Source of the DNA: Alphaproteobacteria bacterium
GTDB taxonomy: Bacteria; Pseudomonadota; Alphaproteobacteria; Rs-D84; CACZYB01
Assembly: GCA_016297965.1 (NCBI GenBank)
Contig: JAEDDP010000002.1
Coordinates: forward strand, 1 to 64,000
Reading direction: 5' to 3'
DNA length: 64,000 bases
In this document: piece after piece, positions 51,823-60,802 of the stretch
Position numbering within the stretch: position 1 is the stretch's first letter
Layout of the letters: every line of letters begins with the position of its first letter
The notes under the pieces: model-generated
Seen by the model: the letters and a program-made list of their open reading frames with translations, nothing else
Databases searched by the model: none
Told to the model about the DNA's origin: nothing
Program-made: the position numbers and the translations under genes

Positions 51823-52545
51823 CTATATTCCGATATTATACAATGCAATTATTGAAATTCCAGCAGTTTCTGCACGAAGGATAAGGTTTCCAAGTGTTAT
51901 ACCAACGGCATTTGTTTTTGATAAAATTTCAAATTCGGTTGGGGTGAAACCTCCCTCTGGTCCAATTAAAAATGATACCGGTTTTCCGTGATACTTTTTT
52001 AAAATTTCGGTGGTGTTTTCGTTGTTGTTTTGGCGTTCATCAAGGTATATAAGTGTTCGTGATGAAAAGTCAAACTTTGCAATTTTTTCGGCAAATGTTT
52101 CAAGATTATTTATTTTTGGAATTGAAAGACGGCGGGATTGTTCGGTTGCTTCCTTTGCAATAGTATATGCACGGTCAATATTTATATCCTTTACAGATGT
52201 ATTTGTTGTAATTATTGGCGATAAAGTTTTAATGCCAAGTTCGGTTGCCTTTTCAATTAAAAAATCCTGACGTGAATGGCGGATTGGTGTGAATATCAAT
52301 TCGGCTTCGTTAAGGTTTTCCGTATCCACCCCCCTTAACATTTGACCAATTTGAATTTTTAGGTCGTGTTTGTTTATTGCCATTACTGTACAATCAAACT
52401 CGCCATCCCTTTCATTAAACAAAATGAAATTTTCGTTGTTTTTCAACCGCATAACATTTTTAAGGTAGTGAAAATCATCACCATCAATCAAAAGAAAGCT
52501 GTCGGTGTGAAGGTTTTTATTTGAATATACACGAATTTTTCCCAT
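51823..52545 (-). CDS. rsmE: 16S rRNA m3U1498 methyltransferase RsmE
   Basis: The 240-residue SPOUT enzyme has the knot sequence FLIGPEGGFTPTEFE, then LGNLILRAETA at the end, with DFLIEKATELGI before it. It methylates U1498 of 16S rRNA on the assembled small subunit. Confidence 0.95.
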   Translation of the reverse strand: MGKIRVYSNKNLHTDSFLLIDGDDFHYLKNVMRLKNNENFILFNERDGEFDCTVMAINKHDLKIQIGQMLRGVDTENLNEAELIFTPIRHSRQDFLIEKATELGIKTLSPIITTNTSVKDINIDRAYTIAKEATEQSRRLSIPKINNLETFAEKIAKFDFSSRTLIYLDERQNNNENTTEILKKYHGKPVSFLIGPEGGFTPTEFEILSKTNAVGITLGNLILRAETAGISIIALYNIGI

Positions 52546-52591
52546 AATTTTTGCCTTTTTATTAGTTTTTTTAATTATATAATAAATTTAA

Positions 52592-52620
52592 TTTAAAAAA
52601 AGAAAAAAATTTGTTATAAT
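52592..52620 (+). promoter_or_regulatory. Promoter of ftsQ, probably giving a leaderless message
   Basis: TTTAAA (52592-52597), 17 bases, and a perfect TATAAT (52615-52620). The ATG at 52629 is eight bases past the -10 box, where transcription itself should begin. Confidence 0.65.
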
Positions 52621-52628
52621 ACCCTCGT

Positions 52629-53393
52629 ATGTTTATAAAGAATTTTTTGGTGTTTAAATTGAAAGAATTGTTTTTGAAATTCAAGTTGTTTTGTTTGGTA
52701 TTTTTTGCATCAATTTCTGTTATTGCAATTATTTTAATATTAAGGCAAAGGCTTGTTTCCGATGATGCATTTAAAATGAGCTATCCTGAATTGGTGCGGG
52801 AAAATAAAATGGCGGTTGAAGAAGATCTTGCTATTTCGCAACTTGGGGAAATTATTTCTTCGTATACCAATGACCGGACAAGAGGTATTGTGGATGTTGA
52901 TATTGAAGGGCTTAAACTGGCAATTGAAAAACTTGGTTGGATTGAAGATGTTGCTGTTGTTCGTGCCTTTCCTGACAGAATAAAAATCATTCTTAAATCA
53001 AAGGATATTGTTGCATACAAAATGGGTAATGATAAATATTATCCGATTACGGGACAAGGGGAGCTTTTGAATGTGCCGGTGGAATATAGTGGTGGATTGC
53101 TTGCCTTTGGTGATAATGTTGAGGCTGAATTGCCAGAGCTATTAAAGTTTTTGGACGATTATCCAAAGATAAAGGAAAAAATTGTTGCGGTGCAACTTGT
53201 CAATAAACTTCGTTTCAATCTTGTGCTTTATAATCTTTCGGATGGTCTTCTTATAAAGCTTGATAATGATTATAGTGATGGGATTGAACGACTTGCCGAA
53301 TTGGATGCATTGCAGGGAATTTTAAGCAGAAATATTTCAGAAATTGATTTACGGAATTTGGAAAAAATACTTATTAAAAAGAGGAATGGGTAA
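52629..53393 (+). CDS. ftsQ: Cell-division protein FtsQ
   Basis: The 254-residue protein has a cytoplasmic start, one membrane helix (about 20-42), a POTRA domain (LKLAIEKLGWIEDVAVVRAF) and an FtsQ beta domain. It bridges early and late divisome proteins with FtsB and FtsL. No Shine-Dalgarno is visible. The stop overlaps ftsA as TAATG. Confidence 0.9.
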   Translation: MFIKNFLVFKLKELFLKFKLFCLVFFASISVIAIILILRQRLVSDDAFKMSYPELVRENKMAVEEDLAISQLGEIISSYTNDRTRGIVDVDIEGLKLAIEKLGWIEDVAVVRAFPDRIKIILKSKDIVAYKMGNDKYYPITGQGELLNVPVEYSGGLLAFGDNVEAELPELLKFLDDYPKIKEKIVAVQLVNKLRFNLVLYNLSDGLLIKLDNDYSDGIERLAELDALQGILSRNISEIDLRNLEKILIKKRNG

Positions 53394-54637
53394 TGAGTTT
53401 TGATAAGAAGACTTCTTTGGGTTTTATTGATGTGGCAAGTGGAAAAACATCCATAATGATTTGTTCATTCGCGAATCCGGATAAGCCTGTCTTGCTTGGG
53501 AAAGGTGAAGTTGAAACAAAGGGTTTTGTTGGTGGACGTGTGGTTAATTTTTCGGAATTTTCAAATTGTGTAAACAAGGCATTGGAGATTGCCGAACTTC
53601 AAGCCGGTGGAAATATTTCAAATGTTGTATTGTCCCTTTCTGATTTTAAATATAGGTCAAGTTATGTTAGTTCAAAAGAAATAGAGTTTCCATTTGAAGA
53701 AACAATTACAAAAAAATATATTGAGCAATGTGCATACAGAATTGATTTTCAAAACAAAATTGACAGGGATAAGGAAGCGATAATTCATATTGTGCCGGTG
53801 CGATATGTCGTTGATGGAAATAAGGTTGTTTTGAACCCAGAGGGGATTTTTGCAAAAAAAATTCGTGCGGATTATCATATTGTGACTGTTGATGGTCAGA
53901 TGCTTTCAGATTTTGAAGCGGTGCTTAAAAGCCTTAACCTTACAGTGGTAAAGGTTTCAACGAACTCCTACGCCTCATCCCAAGCGGTGCTTATTGATGA
54001 TGATAAAAATATTGGAAGCTTGGTTATTGATATTGGTAAATCCAGTATGTCGGTTGCGGCATTTGTTGAGGGAAGTTTTTTCTTTAACTGTTCATTCTTG
54101 CTTGGTGGGGATACAATTACAAATTGGTTGTCAAGAAAGCTTAATGTAAGATTTGATGAGGCAGAACGACTTAAAATAAAATATGGGGTAAGGCCACCGG
54201 TTGCGTTGGACTTTTCACAATATATAAATGCATTTGTGATTGGTGAAAACGGTGAAAATGAGGCACAGGAAATACTTAAATCTACATACCTTTTGTGTGC
54301 AAATGAGGTGGCACGGCAAATAGTACAGCTTGTTTATAAAAAATTATCTGGTAATGTTTTACCATATATAAACCGAATCATCCTTACTGGTGGTGGATCA
54401 AAGCTTATCGGATTAAAGGAAATTTTTGAAGATGTCTTTGATTGTTCGGTTCGTGTTGGACGGCCGGTACACATAGATGTTTTGGGTGATGGATTTGATG
54501 ATGTTGAATATTCAACATTGGTTGGTTTGTACCTTTTGTATAAAAATCAACATATCGTTAATGATGTTGTTGAAAAAAAGGAAAATGATAATTTATGGCG
54601 AAAATTCAAATCTATTTGGGATGAATATTTCGGATAA
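53393..54637 (+). CDS. ftsA: Cell-division protein FtsA
   Basis: This 414-residue actin-like ATPase has GFIDVASGKTSIMI at the phosphate-1 region, VIDIGKSSMSVAAF at phosphate-2 and ILTGGGSKLIGL at the adenosine site; its C-terminal end (NLWRKFKSIWDEYFG) is an amphipathic membrane-binding helix. It anchors FtsZ to the membrane. ftsZ does not follow it. Confidence 0.93.
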   Translation: MSFDKKTSLGFIDVASGKTSIMICSFANPDKPVLLGKGEVETKGFVGGRVVNFSEFSNCVNKALEIAELQAGGNISNVVLSLSDFKYRSSYVSSKEIEFPFEETITKKYIEQCAYRIDFQNKIDRDKEAIIHIVPVRYVVDGNKVVLNPEGIFAKKIRADYHIVTVDGQMLSDFEAVLKSLNLTVVKVSTNSYASSQAVLIDDDKNIGSLVIDIGKSSMSVAAFVEGSFFFNCSFLLGGDTITNWLSRKLNVRFDEAERLKIKYGVRPPVALDFSQYINAFVIGENGENEAQEILKSTYLLCANEVARQIVQLVYKKLSGNVLPYINRIILTGGGSKLIGLKEIFEDVFDCSVRVGRPVHIDVLGDGFDDVEYSTLVGLYLLYKNQHIVNDVVEKKENDNLWRKFKSIWDEYFG

Positions 54638-54655
54638 TTGGAAAAGGATTTTGTT

Positions 54656-56470
54656 ATGACAGATATTAAAAAAGAAGCAATGAGTGTTTATTATGATAAG
54701 TCAAAATACGATATTGCAAATATTATTGCTCCATTTAAAGGTGAAATAAAAAAGATTTTTGTTCTTTCCTTTTTTATAAACCTTCTTACCGTTATGGTGC
54801 CATTATTTATAATGTTTTTTGTTGATGGAAAGATACAATTTTCCTTTGCTGGTCGTGGACTTGGTAATGTAATATTCCTTGTATCCGTATTGTGTTTTAA
54901 CTTTTTGTTTCGGTATATGCGGGCATCGGTTGTGAATTTTATTTTATGTTCCATTGATACAAATATTTGTAATGGTATTTTGGAAAAGGTGTTTAAGATA
55001 CCGGCAAAAAAAATGGAAAAGAAAAATGATGCATTTTGGCATTCCGTTTTTAACGATATTGATGTGATAAGGAACGGGCTTTCGGGTTCCTATATCGTGA
55101 ATTTGTTTGATGTTCCATTTATACTTCTTTTTATGGGAGTTGTTGGAATATTGTTTGGTAAATATTTCTTTGTTATGCTTTTTGTTTTCCTCCTTTACCT
55201 TGTAATTGTATTGTCGGCAATTTATATGTTGGGAATTGTTGATGATAAGGAAAAATTGGCGATAAAGGAACGTGATGAGCTTGTTTCAAATACAATAAGG
55301 AATCTTTCTTCCCTTAAAACTTTATCATTGTCGGATAAGGTTATGTATATGTGGAAGGATTATCAACGAAGCATTATTGATAACACATATAAGCGGAATT
55401 ATATGTTGGATATATTTTTGGTGTTAAGTTTTGTTATTTATTTTGTTGGACTTGTTATCTTTTCATTGGTTGGGGAATATTCCTTTGATATGGAAATGAT
55501 GAGTATGGGCGGAATGATTGCGATATTGTTATTGTTTTCGCAAAGTTTTTATTTGATAAACAGTTTTATGAAATATCTTCCACAATATTTTAAATTTATA
55601 AATTCAACAGAACGACTTGCTCAGGTTATGGCGGAACAGGTTGACGCAATTAAGACAGAAGTTATTGAAGATATTACCCATGGTAATATTGAACTTAAAA
55701 ACTTTACATTAGAAGATAACCGGAAAAATGTTATTTTAAAGGATGTTAATTTTACATTTAAAGATGGGCTTCTTTACGTGCTTCGTGCGAAAAATACATT
55801 TGATGGAACGTTGTTTTTGAAATCCCTTTTTGGTGGTTATGAATGGGAAGGTGGCGAAATTTTGTTTGACCGTTATAATGTGGCAAACCTTAAAATGGAA
55901 AGCCTTAAAGACTTTATTCATTATGCCGGTGAAAATTCATTTGTTATTGAGGGAACGGTAAAGGAAAACCTTAATTGTCTTTTATCAAAAAATTCGGCAG
56001 ATAATAATTTTGCGGGATTTGTTGATTATAAACAGGCGTCAAAGTTGCTTGGGTTTGATGAGGTGGTTGAACGGTTGCCAAATGGTTATAACACAATCAT
56101 TGATAATAAAACCGAGCTGATGTCGCCGGAGGAATTAAAGCTTTTGAGTGTGGTTCGTGTGTTTGTTGGAAATCCGCGAGTTATACTTCTTGATCAACCA
56201 TTTTTGGGGCTTGGCAAAAAGTATAAAGATAATTTGATGAAGTTGTTGGCGGATGTGGCGAACGATAAAATTGTTGTTGTGTCAACTCAGGAAAAGGAAC
56301 TTTCAAAACGTGTGGTTTTAAGTATTGAGGATGAAAAAATTACAACCTTGACCGTTGAAGCATTTGATGAAGCTTCACTTAGTTTGCAAAAACAGATGTC
56401 GGCACAGGATGATGATACGGATCCAAGTGAAACCCATGCTTTGTTTAGGCGAATTTTTAGGAAAAAATAA
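54656..56470 (+). CDS. ABC exporter-like protein with a catalytically dead ATPase
   Basis: Start ATG 54656 has AAGGA eight bases upstream, giving 604 residues. An N-terminal exporter domain with about six membrane helices (30-310) resembles type I secretion permease/ATPase proteins. The C-terminal domain aligns with ABC ATPases, but all motifs are altered: Walker A is RAKNTFDGT (377-385), signature MSPEE (489-493), Walker B LLDQP (511-515; Glu to Gln) and the H-loop is STQE. Such a protein cannot be a standard ATPase; it may act as a scaffold or half of a heterodimer. It lies one gene after ftsQA. Confidence 0.85.
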   Translation: MTDIKKEAMSVYYDKSKYDIANIIAPFKGEIKKIFVLSFFINLLTVMVPLFIMFFVDGKIQFSFAGRGLGNVIFLVSVLCFNFLFRYMRASVVNFILCSIDTNICNGILEKVFKIPAKKMEKKNDAFWHSVFNDIDVIRNGLSGSYIVNLFDVPFILLFMGVVGILFGKYFFVMLFVFLLYLVIVLSAIYMLGIVDDKEKLAIKERDELVSNTIRNLSSLKTLSLSDKVMYMWKDYQRSIIDNTYKRNYMLDIFLVLSFVIYFVGLVIFSLVGEYSFDMEMMSMGGMIAILLLFSQSFYLINSFMKYLPQYFKFINSTERLAQVMAEQVDAIKTEVIEDITHGNIELKNFTLEDNRKNVILKDVNFTFKDGLLYVLRAKNTFDGTLFLKSLFGGYEWEGGEILFDRYNVANLKMESLKDFIHYAGENSFVIEGTVKENLNCLLSKNSADNNFAGFVDYKQASKLLGFDEVVERLPNGYNTIIDNKTELMSPEELKLLSVVRVFVGNPRVILLDQPFLGLGKKYKDNLMKLLADVANDKIVVVSTQEKELSKRVVLSIEDEKITTLTVEAFDEASLSLQKQMSAQDDDTDPSETHALFRRIFRKK

Positions 56471-56471
56471 A

Positions 56472-57128
56472 ATGAAGAAAAATGAAAATATTGTTGGTGT
56501 AAGTATTTTATCAAGTGATTTTTTTGATATTAAAAACACGATGAAAAAGATAAATTCTTCGGATGTGGATTTTGTCCATTTGGATGTGATGGATGGGGTT
56601 TTTGTTCCGAATATTTCCTTTGGCCCGCATTTTATTTCATCGATAAGATCTCATTCAAAAAAGGTATTTGATGTGCATTTGATGGTGAAAAATCCGTATC
56701 CTTATATTCGTGATTTTGTGAATTGTGGCGCAGACATTGTGACCGTGCATATTGAATCAAAAAATGCGATGAAGTCATTAAAGCTTTTAAAAAGTTTGAA
56801 TAAAAAATGTGGAATCGTTATAAATCCGGAAACATCATATAAAAAGGTTCGTCGTTTTTTGGGAATTGTTGATGTGGTGATGGTGATGACGGTTCATCCG
56901 GGATTTGGCGGGCAAAAGTTTATGGAAAACCAGCTTTTGAAAATATCCAATATTGCGACGATGATAAAAAAATGTGGACGGGATATTTTGTTGGAAGTTG
57001 ACGGAGGAATAAATGATAAGACATTAAAGATGGCAAAAAAAAGTGGGGCGAATGCCTTTGTCGTTGGAAGTTATTTATTCAACCAGCCGGATTTTGTGGT
57101 GGCGGTATCCAATTTGAAAAAGGTTTAA
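56472..57128 (+). CDS. rpe: Ribulose-phosphate 3-epimerase
   Basis: Start ATG 56472 is immediately after the ABC stop; upstream extension is unsupported. The 218-residue TIM barrel has SILSSDF, FVHLDVMDGVFVPN, DVHLMV, TVHPGFGGQKF and DGGI. It interconverts ribulose 5-phosphate and xylulose 5-phosphate in the pentose-phosphate pathway. The usual SADF is SSDF. Confidence 0.94.
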   Translation: MKKNENIVGVSILSSDFFDIKNTMKKINSSDVDFVHLDVMDGVFVPNISFGPHFISSIRSHSKKVFDVHLMVKNPYPYIRDFVNCGADIVTVHIESKNAMKSLKLLKSLNKKCGIVINPETSYKKVRRFLGIVDVVMVMTVHPGFGGQKFMENQLLKISNIATMIKKCGRDILLEVDGGINDKTLKMAKKSGANAFVVGSYLFNQPDFVVAVSNLKKV

Positions 57129-57130
57129 AA

Positions 57131-57156
57131 AAACTCCCCATTTGGGGACTTTTTTA
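57131..57156 (+). terminator. Terminator between rpe and epmA
   Basis: TCCCC-ATTT-GGGGA with flanking pairs is followed by T6. Confidence 0.75.
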
Positions 57157-58215
57157 TATTGTCGGAATTTCAATCCAAAGGACGTCTGTTATATCCTTTG
57201 CATGGGTGCAAAGCATTATAAGCCTGTCAACACCAAGTGCAATTCCCGTACAATTTTCAAGGTTTTCAATGGCATCCAAAAATTCATAATCAATAGGAAA
57301 TGTTGTACCATAGATTGCCTTTTTTTCCGCCTGATCGTGCAAAAAGCGTTCTTCTTGGACCTTACGATTTGTAAGTTCGGTAAATGCATTTGCAAGTTCA
57401 ACACCACATACATAAAGTTCAAAACGTTCGGCGATGTTTGGGTTGCCATCCTTTTCCTTTGAAAGGGCCGCTTGGTGTATTGGGTATTCATACAAAATTG
57501 TTGGTCGGTCAATTCCAAGGTTGGGTTCAATAAATTCAAACATCAACTTTTCATAAATATCGTCCCATGTATCAATTTCAGATACATTTATCCCAAGTTT
57601 TTTGGCGATAGGTTTAAGAAGTTTTGTTGTTGGTTTTTGTGGATTGTCAATGGTTGAAAGTATGTCAAAATGACAAAACTTTTCAAAAGCCTTTGCTATT
57701 GTTAGGCGTTCAATGCCATCCTTTATATAACACTTTTTTCCGTTGTATTCAAAATGGTCGGTTCCGATAGAGGAGAGGCTTTCCCGTAAAATTTTTTCGC
57801 AATCGTCCATCAACTTTTCGTAATTGTATCCGATGCGGTACCATTCCAACATTGTAAATTCCGGATAATGGGTTGGGGAAACAACTTCGTTTCGGAAAGT
57901 GTGGGTGAATTGAAAAATGTTTTTAAGTCCGAATGACAACAATTTTTTCATTGAAAATTCGGGGGAGGTGTGTAAATACAACTTTTCACTGTCAATTCCG
58001 TTTATGTTGTTGAATTGTGTTTCAAATGCGAAAAGATGTACTTCCATTCCCGGTGAATATTGAAGAATCGGGGTGTCAACTTCGGTAAAATTTTCGGATG
58101 CAAAAAAGTTTTTTATCGCGGAAATTATTTTGTTTCGTGATAAAAGAAAAGGGAGCTTTCTTGCGAAATTCTCCCTTGTATTTTTATTTTTTGCACAACT
58201 ATTTGTTGTTTGCAT
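57154..58215 (-). CDS. epmA: EF-P lysine ligase EpmA (PoxA/GenX), lysyl-tRNA synthetase-like
   Basis: The likely start is ATG 58213-58215 inside the rplY end, with AAGG upstream. The 353-residue protein has only the class II catalytic core: EVDTPILQYSPGMEVHL, the FRNEVVSPTHYPEFTMLEW motif 2 and GVELANAFTELT, GIALGVDRLIML motif 3. There is no N-terminal anticodon-binding domain, as expected for EpmA, which adds beta-lysine to elongation factor P. epmB and efp are not in the window. Confidence 0.88.
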   Translation of the reverse strand: MQTTNSCAKNKNTRENFARKLPFLLSRNKIISAIKNFFASENFTEVDTPILQYSPGMEVHLFAFETQFNNINGIDSEKLYLHTSPEFSMKKLLSFGLKNIFQFTHTFRNEVVSPTHYPEFTMLEWYRIGYNYEKLMDDCEKILRESLSSIGTDHFEYNGKKCYIKDGIERLTIAKAFEKFCHFDILSTIDNPQKPTTKLLKPIAKKLGINVSEIDTWDDIYEKLMFEFIEPNLGIDRPTILYEYPIHQAALSKEKDGNPNIAERFELYVCGVELANAFTELTNRKVQEERFLHDQAEKKAIYGTTFPIDYEFLDAIENLENCTGIALGVDRLIMLCTHAKDITDVLWIEIPTI

Positions 58216-58876
58216 TTTCAGCCTTTTCAGCTTCTTTTGCAGCAGCTTTTTCCTCAGTTGCAGATGGAACATCAACTGTTTCAGGAGCAGTTGTTTCAAC
58301 AACTTCTTGAACAGCAGCAGCAATAGTTGCAATAGTGAATTGTTCGTGTGAAGCGAATCTTAGACCCTTTGGTAATGTGATTGAGCCAGAGTGGATAGAT
58401 TCAGCAACATCAAGGTCAGCAACGTTAACTTCAATTGCGTCAACAATATCAGAAGCCTTACATACAACTTCGGCATCACGTGTAACGATGTTAAGAACAC
58501 CACCTTTTTTGATACCCTTACATACTTCTTCACCAACAAATTTGAATGGAATTTCAACTGTGATTTCCTTGTTAAGATCAATTCTTAAAAAATCAACGTG
58601 AATAGGATTATCCTTTACTTTGTGATATTGAATAGCTTGACAAAGAGCAAGTTCCTTTTTATTTGTTCCTTCAATTTCAAGTTCAAATTGACGAGTTCTG
58701 AAACCCCTTGTTTGCATTTGTTTAAGCAAAACTTTTGGTTCAATAGAAATCAATTCTGCTTCTTGTTTATTTCCATAGATAACAGCAGGAATAAGACCAG
58801 CTCTTCTTGTAGCACGTGCGGCCCCTTTACCACTGTTGTCTCTTTTTTGTACTTTTAATGTCACTTTATTTGCCAT
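58199..58876 (-). CDS. rplY: Ribosomal protein bL25 (CTC/TL5 form)
   Basis: The 225-residue protein has a 5S rRNA-binding N-domain (about 1-95; KRDNSGKGAARATRRAGLIP) and a C-terminal TL5 domain, as in alphaproteobacteria. An acidic, Ala/Glu-rich tail closes it. It stabilises the 5S rRNA in the large subunit. It shares its last 17 bases with the epmA start. Confidence 0.95.
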   Translation of the reverse strand: MANKVTLKVQKRDNSGKGAARATRRAGLIPAVIYGNKQEAELISIEPKVLLKQMQTRGFRTRQFELEIEGTNKKELALCQAIQYHKVKDNPIHVDFLRIDLNKEITVEIPFKFVGEEVCKGIKKGGVLNIVTRDAEVVCKASDIVDAIEVNVADLDVAESIHSGSITLPKGLRFASHEQFTIATIAAAVQEVVETTAPETVDVPSATEEKAAAKEAEKAENANNK

Positions 58877-58909
58877 TTTTATAAGTCCTTTTTTATTTAT
58901 TATTAACGA

Positions 58910-58972
58910 TTAGTTGCCTCCAAGGGTGCAAACTAATGTGCCGGATTATAACATATATGTTTGTAAATGCAA
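58910..58972 (-). promoter_or_regulatory. rplY promoter and leader hairpin
   Basis: On the minus strand TTGCAT (58967-58972) and TATAAT (58945-58950) are 16 bases apart, start near 58938. The first leader bases form a hairpin (58910-58937: TTAGTT...AACTAA stem with one bulge, apical CCCTTGGAGG). A ribosomal-protein-bound leader is possible but unproven. Confidence 0.55.
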
Positions 58973-59027
58973 GGATTTTTTGGAAAAAGTGCATTTTGTA
59001 AAAAAATTATAATTTTATAAAAAACTC

Positions 59028-59056
59028 TTGACTTATTTTAAATATTTGTCTAAAAT
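59028..59056 (+). promoter_or_regulatory. Promoter of the 59090 gene
   Basis: TTGACT (59028-59033) and TAAAAT (59051-59056) are 17 bases apart, about 33 bases before the ATG. Confidence 0.7.
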
Positions 59057-59089
59057 CATCTCAAATAATAAAAATAAGTGAGGTTTACC

Positions 59090-59809
59090 ATGTATTATGA
59101 TTACTTAGATGAAGTAAGATATTCACCAAAAAAGAAGGAATCTGTTTTTAATAAGGCGGAAAAATTGCTTCGTAAGAATAAGGTTGCCTTTGCCTTTATT
59201 TTGGCGGGGGTTATTTTGGGTGGTTTTGTTGCCAATTCAATAGTATCCGATGTTCGTGCCAAAAAAGAAATAATAAGTAAGTTTGAGCTTATTGAAGGGG
59301 TTGCCCTTGACAATGTTAAGAATCGTAGTCGTATTCCTGGAACAGGCGATTTAGAGTGGGTATATTTGGATAATGCAGATGATGTGTATACATTTACTCC
59401 CAGAGCTATATCTGATACATCTGTTGATGTTGATTTGAATGGGGATGGTGTAAAGGATGTTACCCTACATATTGGTGTTAAAACACCATATAGAAATCTT
59501 TCGGAAGAACAAATTTATGCGATGACAAATATTAAAAAAGGTTCAAAGCTTCTTTTGGAAGGGGTGGTTGACCGTGATGAAAATGGTAAGCCTGTTAATT
59601 TAAGGTTCCCAAATAACGGTACAAGTCGTCTTCCAGAAGGACGTGAAATTGTTGATGAATACCGTGGTCGTGATTATATTGATATGCAAAATCTTATAAG
59701 GGTTGATGGTTGTCAATTACATGGTCCAAAGAACAAGGAAAATAAGTTTGAAGCGCCTAATAGTCATCTTTATTTTGTAAGAGCGTTAAAGCTTGGGAAA
59801 TCAAGATAA
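59090..59809 (+). CDS. Membrane-anchored protein with an EF-hand-like loop
   Basis: Start ATG 59090 has GTGAGG seven bases upstream. The 239-residue protein has one membrane helix (about 33-52), so most of it should be periplasmic. DVDLNGDGVKDV (about 116-127) is a calcium-binding-loop pattern (D-x-N-x-D-G-x-x-D). The remainder is a mixed domain of unknown family (LEGVVDRDENGKP). Function unknown. Confidence 0.7.
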   Translation: MYYDYLDEVRYSPKKKESVFNKAEKLLRKNKVAFAFILAGVILGGFVANSIVSDVRAKKEIISKFELIEGVALDNVKNRSRIPGTGDLEWVYLDNADDVYTFTPRAISDTSVDVDLNGDGVKDVTLHIGVKTPYRNLSEEQIYAMTNIKKGSKLLLEGVVDRDENGKPVNLRFPNNGTSRLPEGREIVDEYRGRDYIDMQNLIRVDGCQLHGPKNKENKFEAPNSHLYFVRALKLGKSR

Positions 59810-59833
59810 GTTTTTACTGATTTAAAATAAAAA

Positions 59834-59866
59834 GGCCTTTTGTTTTTTTTAGCAAAGGGCCATTTA
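59834..59866. terminator. Bidirectional terminator
   Basis: GGCCTTTTG (59834-59842) pairs with CAAAGGGCC (59853-59861), with T-rich sequence on both strands; it serves the 59090 gene and convergent prmC. Confidence 0.8.
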
Positions 59867-60781
59867 TTTTTTTGAAAGCTCAATTACCCTTGTGATACCG
59901 CCAAGGTCGGTAAAGTATTTTTTGAATTTGAAACCGAATGCTTCAAATATCTTTTTGACATCTTCGTGCTGACCCTTTCCAAATTCAAGGAACAATTTTC
60001 CCTCATCATCCAAAATGTCCCAATAGTAAAGAGCCTTTGATATTTGTCTGTATTCGTCAAGTCCGTCCCGTCCACCGTATAATGCTCTTCTTGGTTCGTA
60101 TTTTTGTACGTCGGGGTCAAGGGTCTTCATTTCCGATGCACGAATGTATGGTGGATTAGAAATTATTATGTGAAACTTTTCTGGTCCAAATTTTGTTGTC
60201 GGCTTTTTACTTTTCCAATTAAGTTTTATTATTCTTGCCCGTGGATGAAGTCCCAATTTTTTTGAATTTTCCTTTGCGGTTTTAAGGGCGTTGCATTTAA
60301 CATCAATGCCAAAACCAATGGCATTTTTGTATTCTGATAAAAGACTTAATAGTAAGCATCCGGAACCGGTTCCCATATCCAAAATACGATAACATTTTTC
60401 GGTATCTTTGAATTCCGACTTTACCGCCTCAATCAAAGTTTCACTGTCGGGGCGGGGGATAAGGGTTCCCTTTGATACCTTAAACGGAAGAGACCAAAAT
60501 TCCTTTTCCTTTGTTATTTGGGCGATTGGTTCAAACTTGCTTCGGCGTTTGATTAACCGCATATAGTGATTGTAAAGTTTTTGTGGAATTTCGGTTTTTG
60601 GCTTTGATATAAGTTCGTAATGTTTCATCCCACTTACATAGGAAAGAAGCACGCGACAATCAATGTCAAAAGTGTCAATGCGGGCGTTTTTTAAAATGTT
60701 TCGTCCTTCCTCTAATGTATCGCCAACTGTATGTTTTTTATTGTTTTTTATCATACAGATATGGTGCCATAATTTTATCAT
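59864..60781 (-). CDS. prmC: Release-factor glutamine methyltransferase PrmC (HemK)
   Basis: The protein has about 305 residues; the start is uncertain (ATG 60781, GTG 60790 or ATG 60754). It has a helical N-domain, motif I ILDMGTGSGCLLLSL and the catalytic NPPY in IISNPPYI. It methylates the Gln of the GGQ motif of release factors RF1 and RF2. Only 12-22 bases after the ureohydrolase gene, depending on the start. Confidence 0.93.
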   Translation of the reverse strand: MIKLWHHICMIKNNKKHTVGDTLEEGRNILKNARIDTFDIDCRVLLSYVSGMKHYELISKPKTEIPQKLYNHYMRLIKRRSKFEPIAQITKEKEFWSLPFKVSKGTLIPRPDSETLIEAVKSEFKDTEKCYRILDMGTGSGCLLLSLLSEYKNAIGFGIDVKCNALKTAKENSKKLGLHPRARIIKLNWKSKKPTTKFGPEKFHIIISNPPYIRASEMKTLDPDVQKYEPRRALYGGRDGLDEYRQISKALYYWDILDDEGKLFLEFGKGQHEDVKKIFEAFGFKFKKYFTDLGGITRVIELSKK

Positions 60782-60802
60782 TTTTTCCACAAGTAGATGT
60801 TC

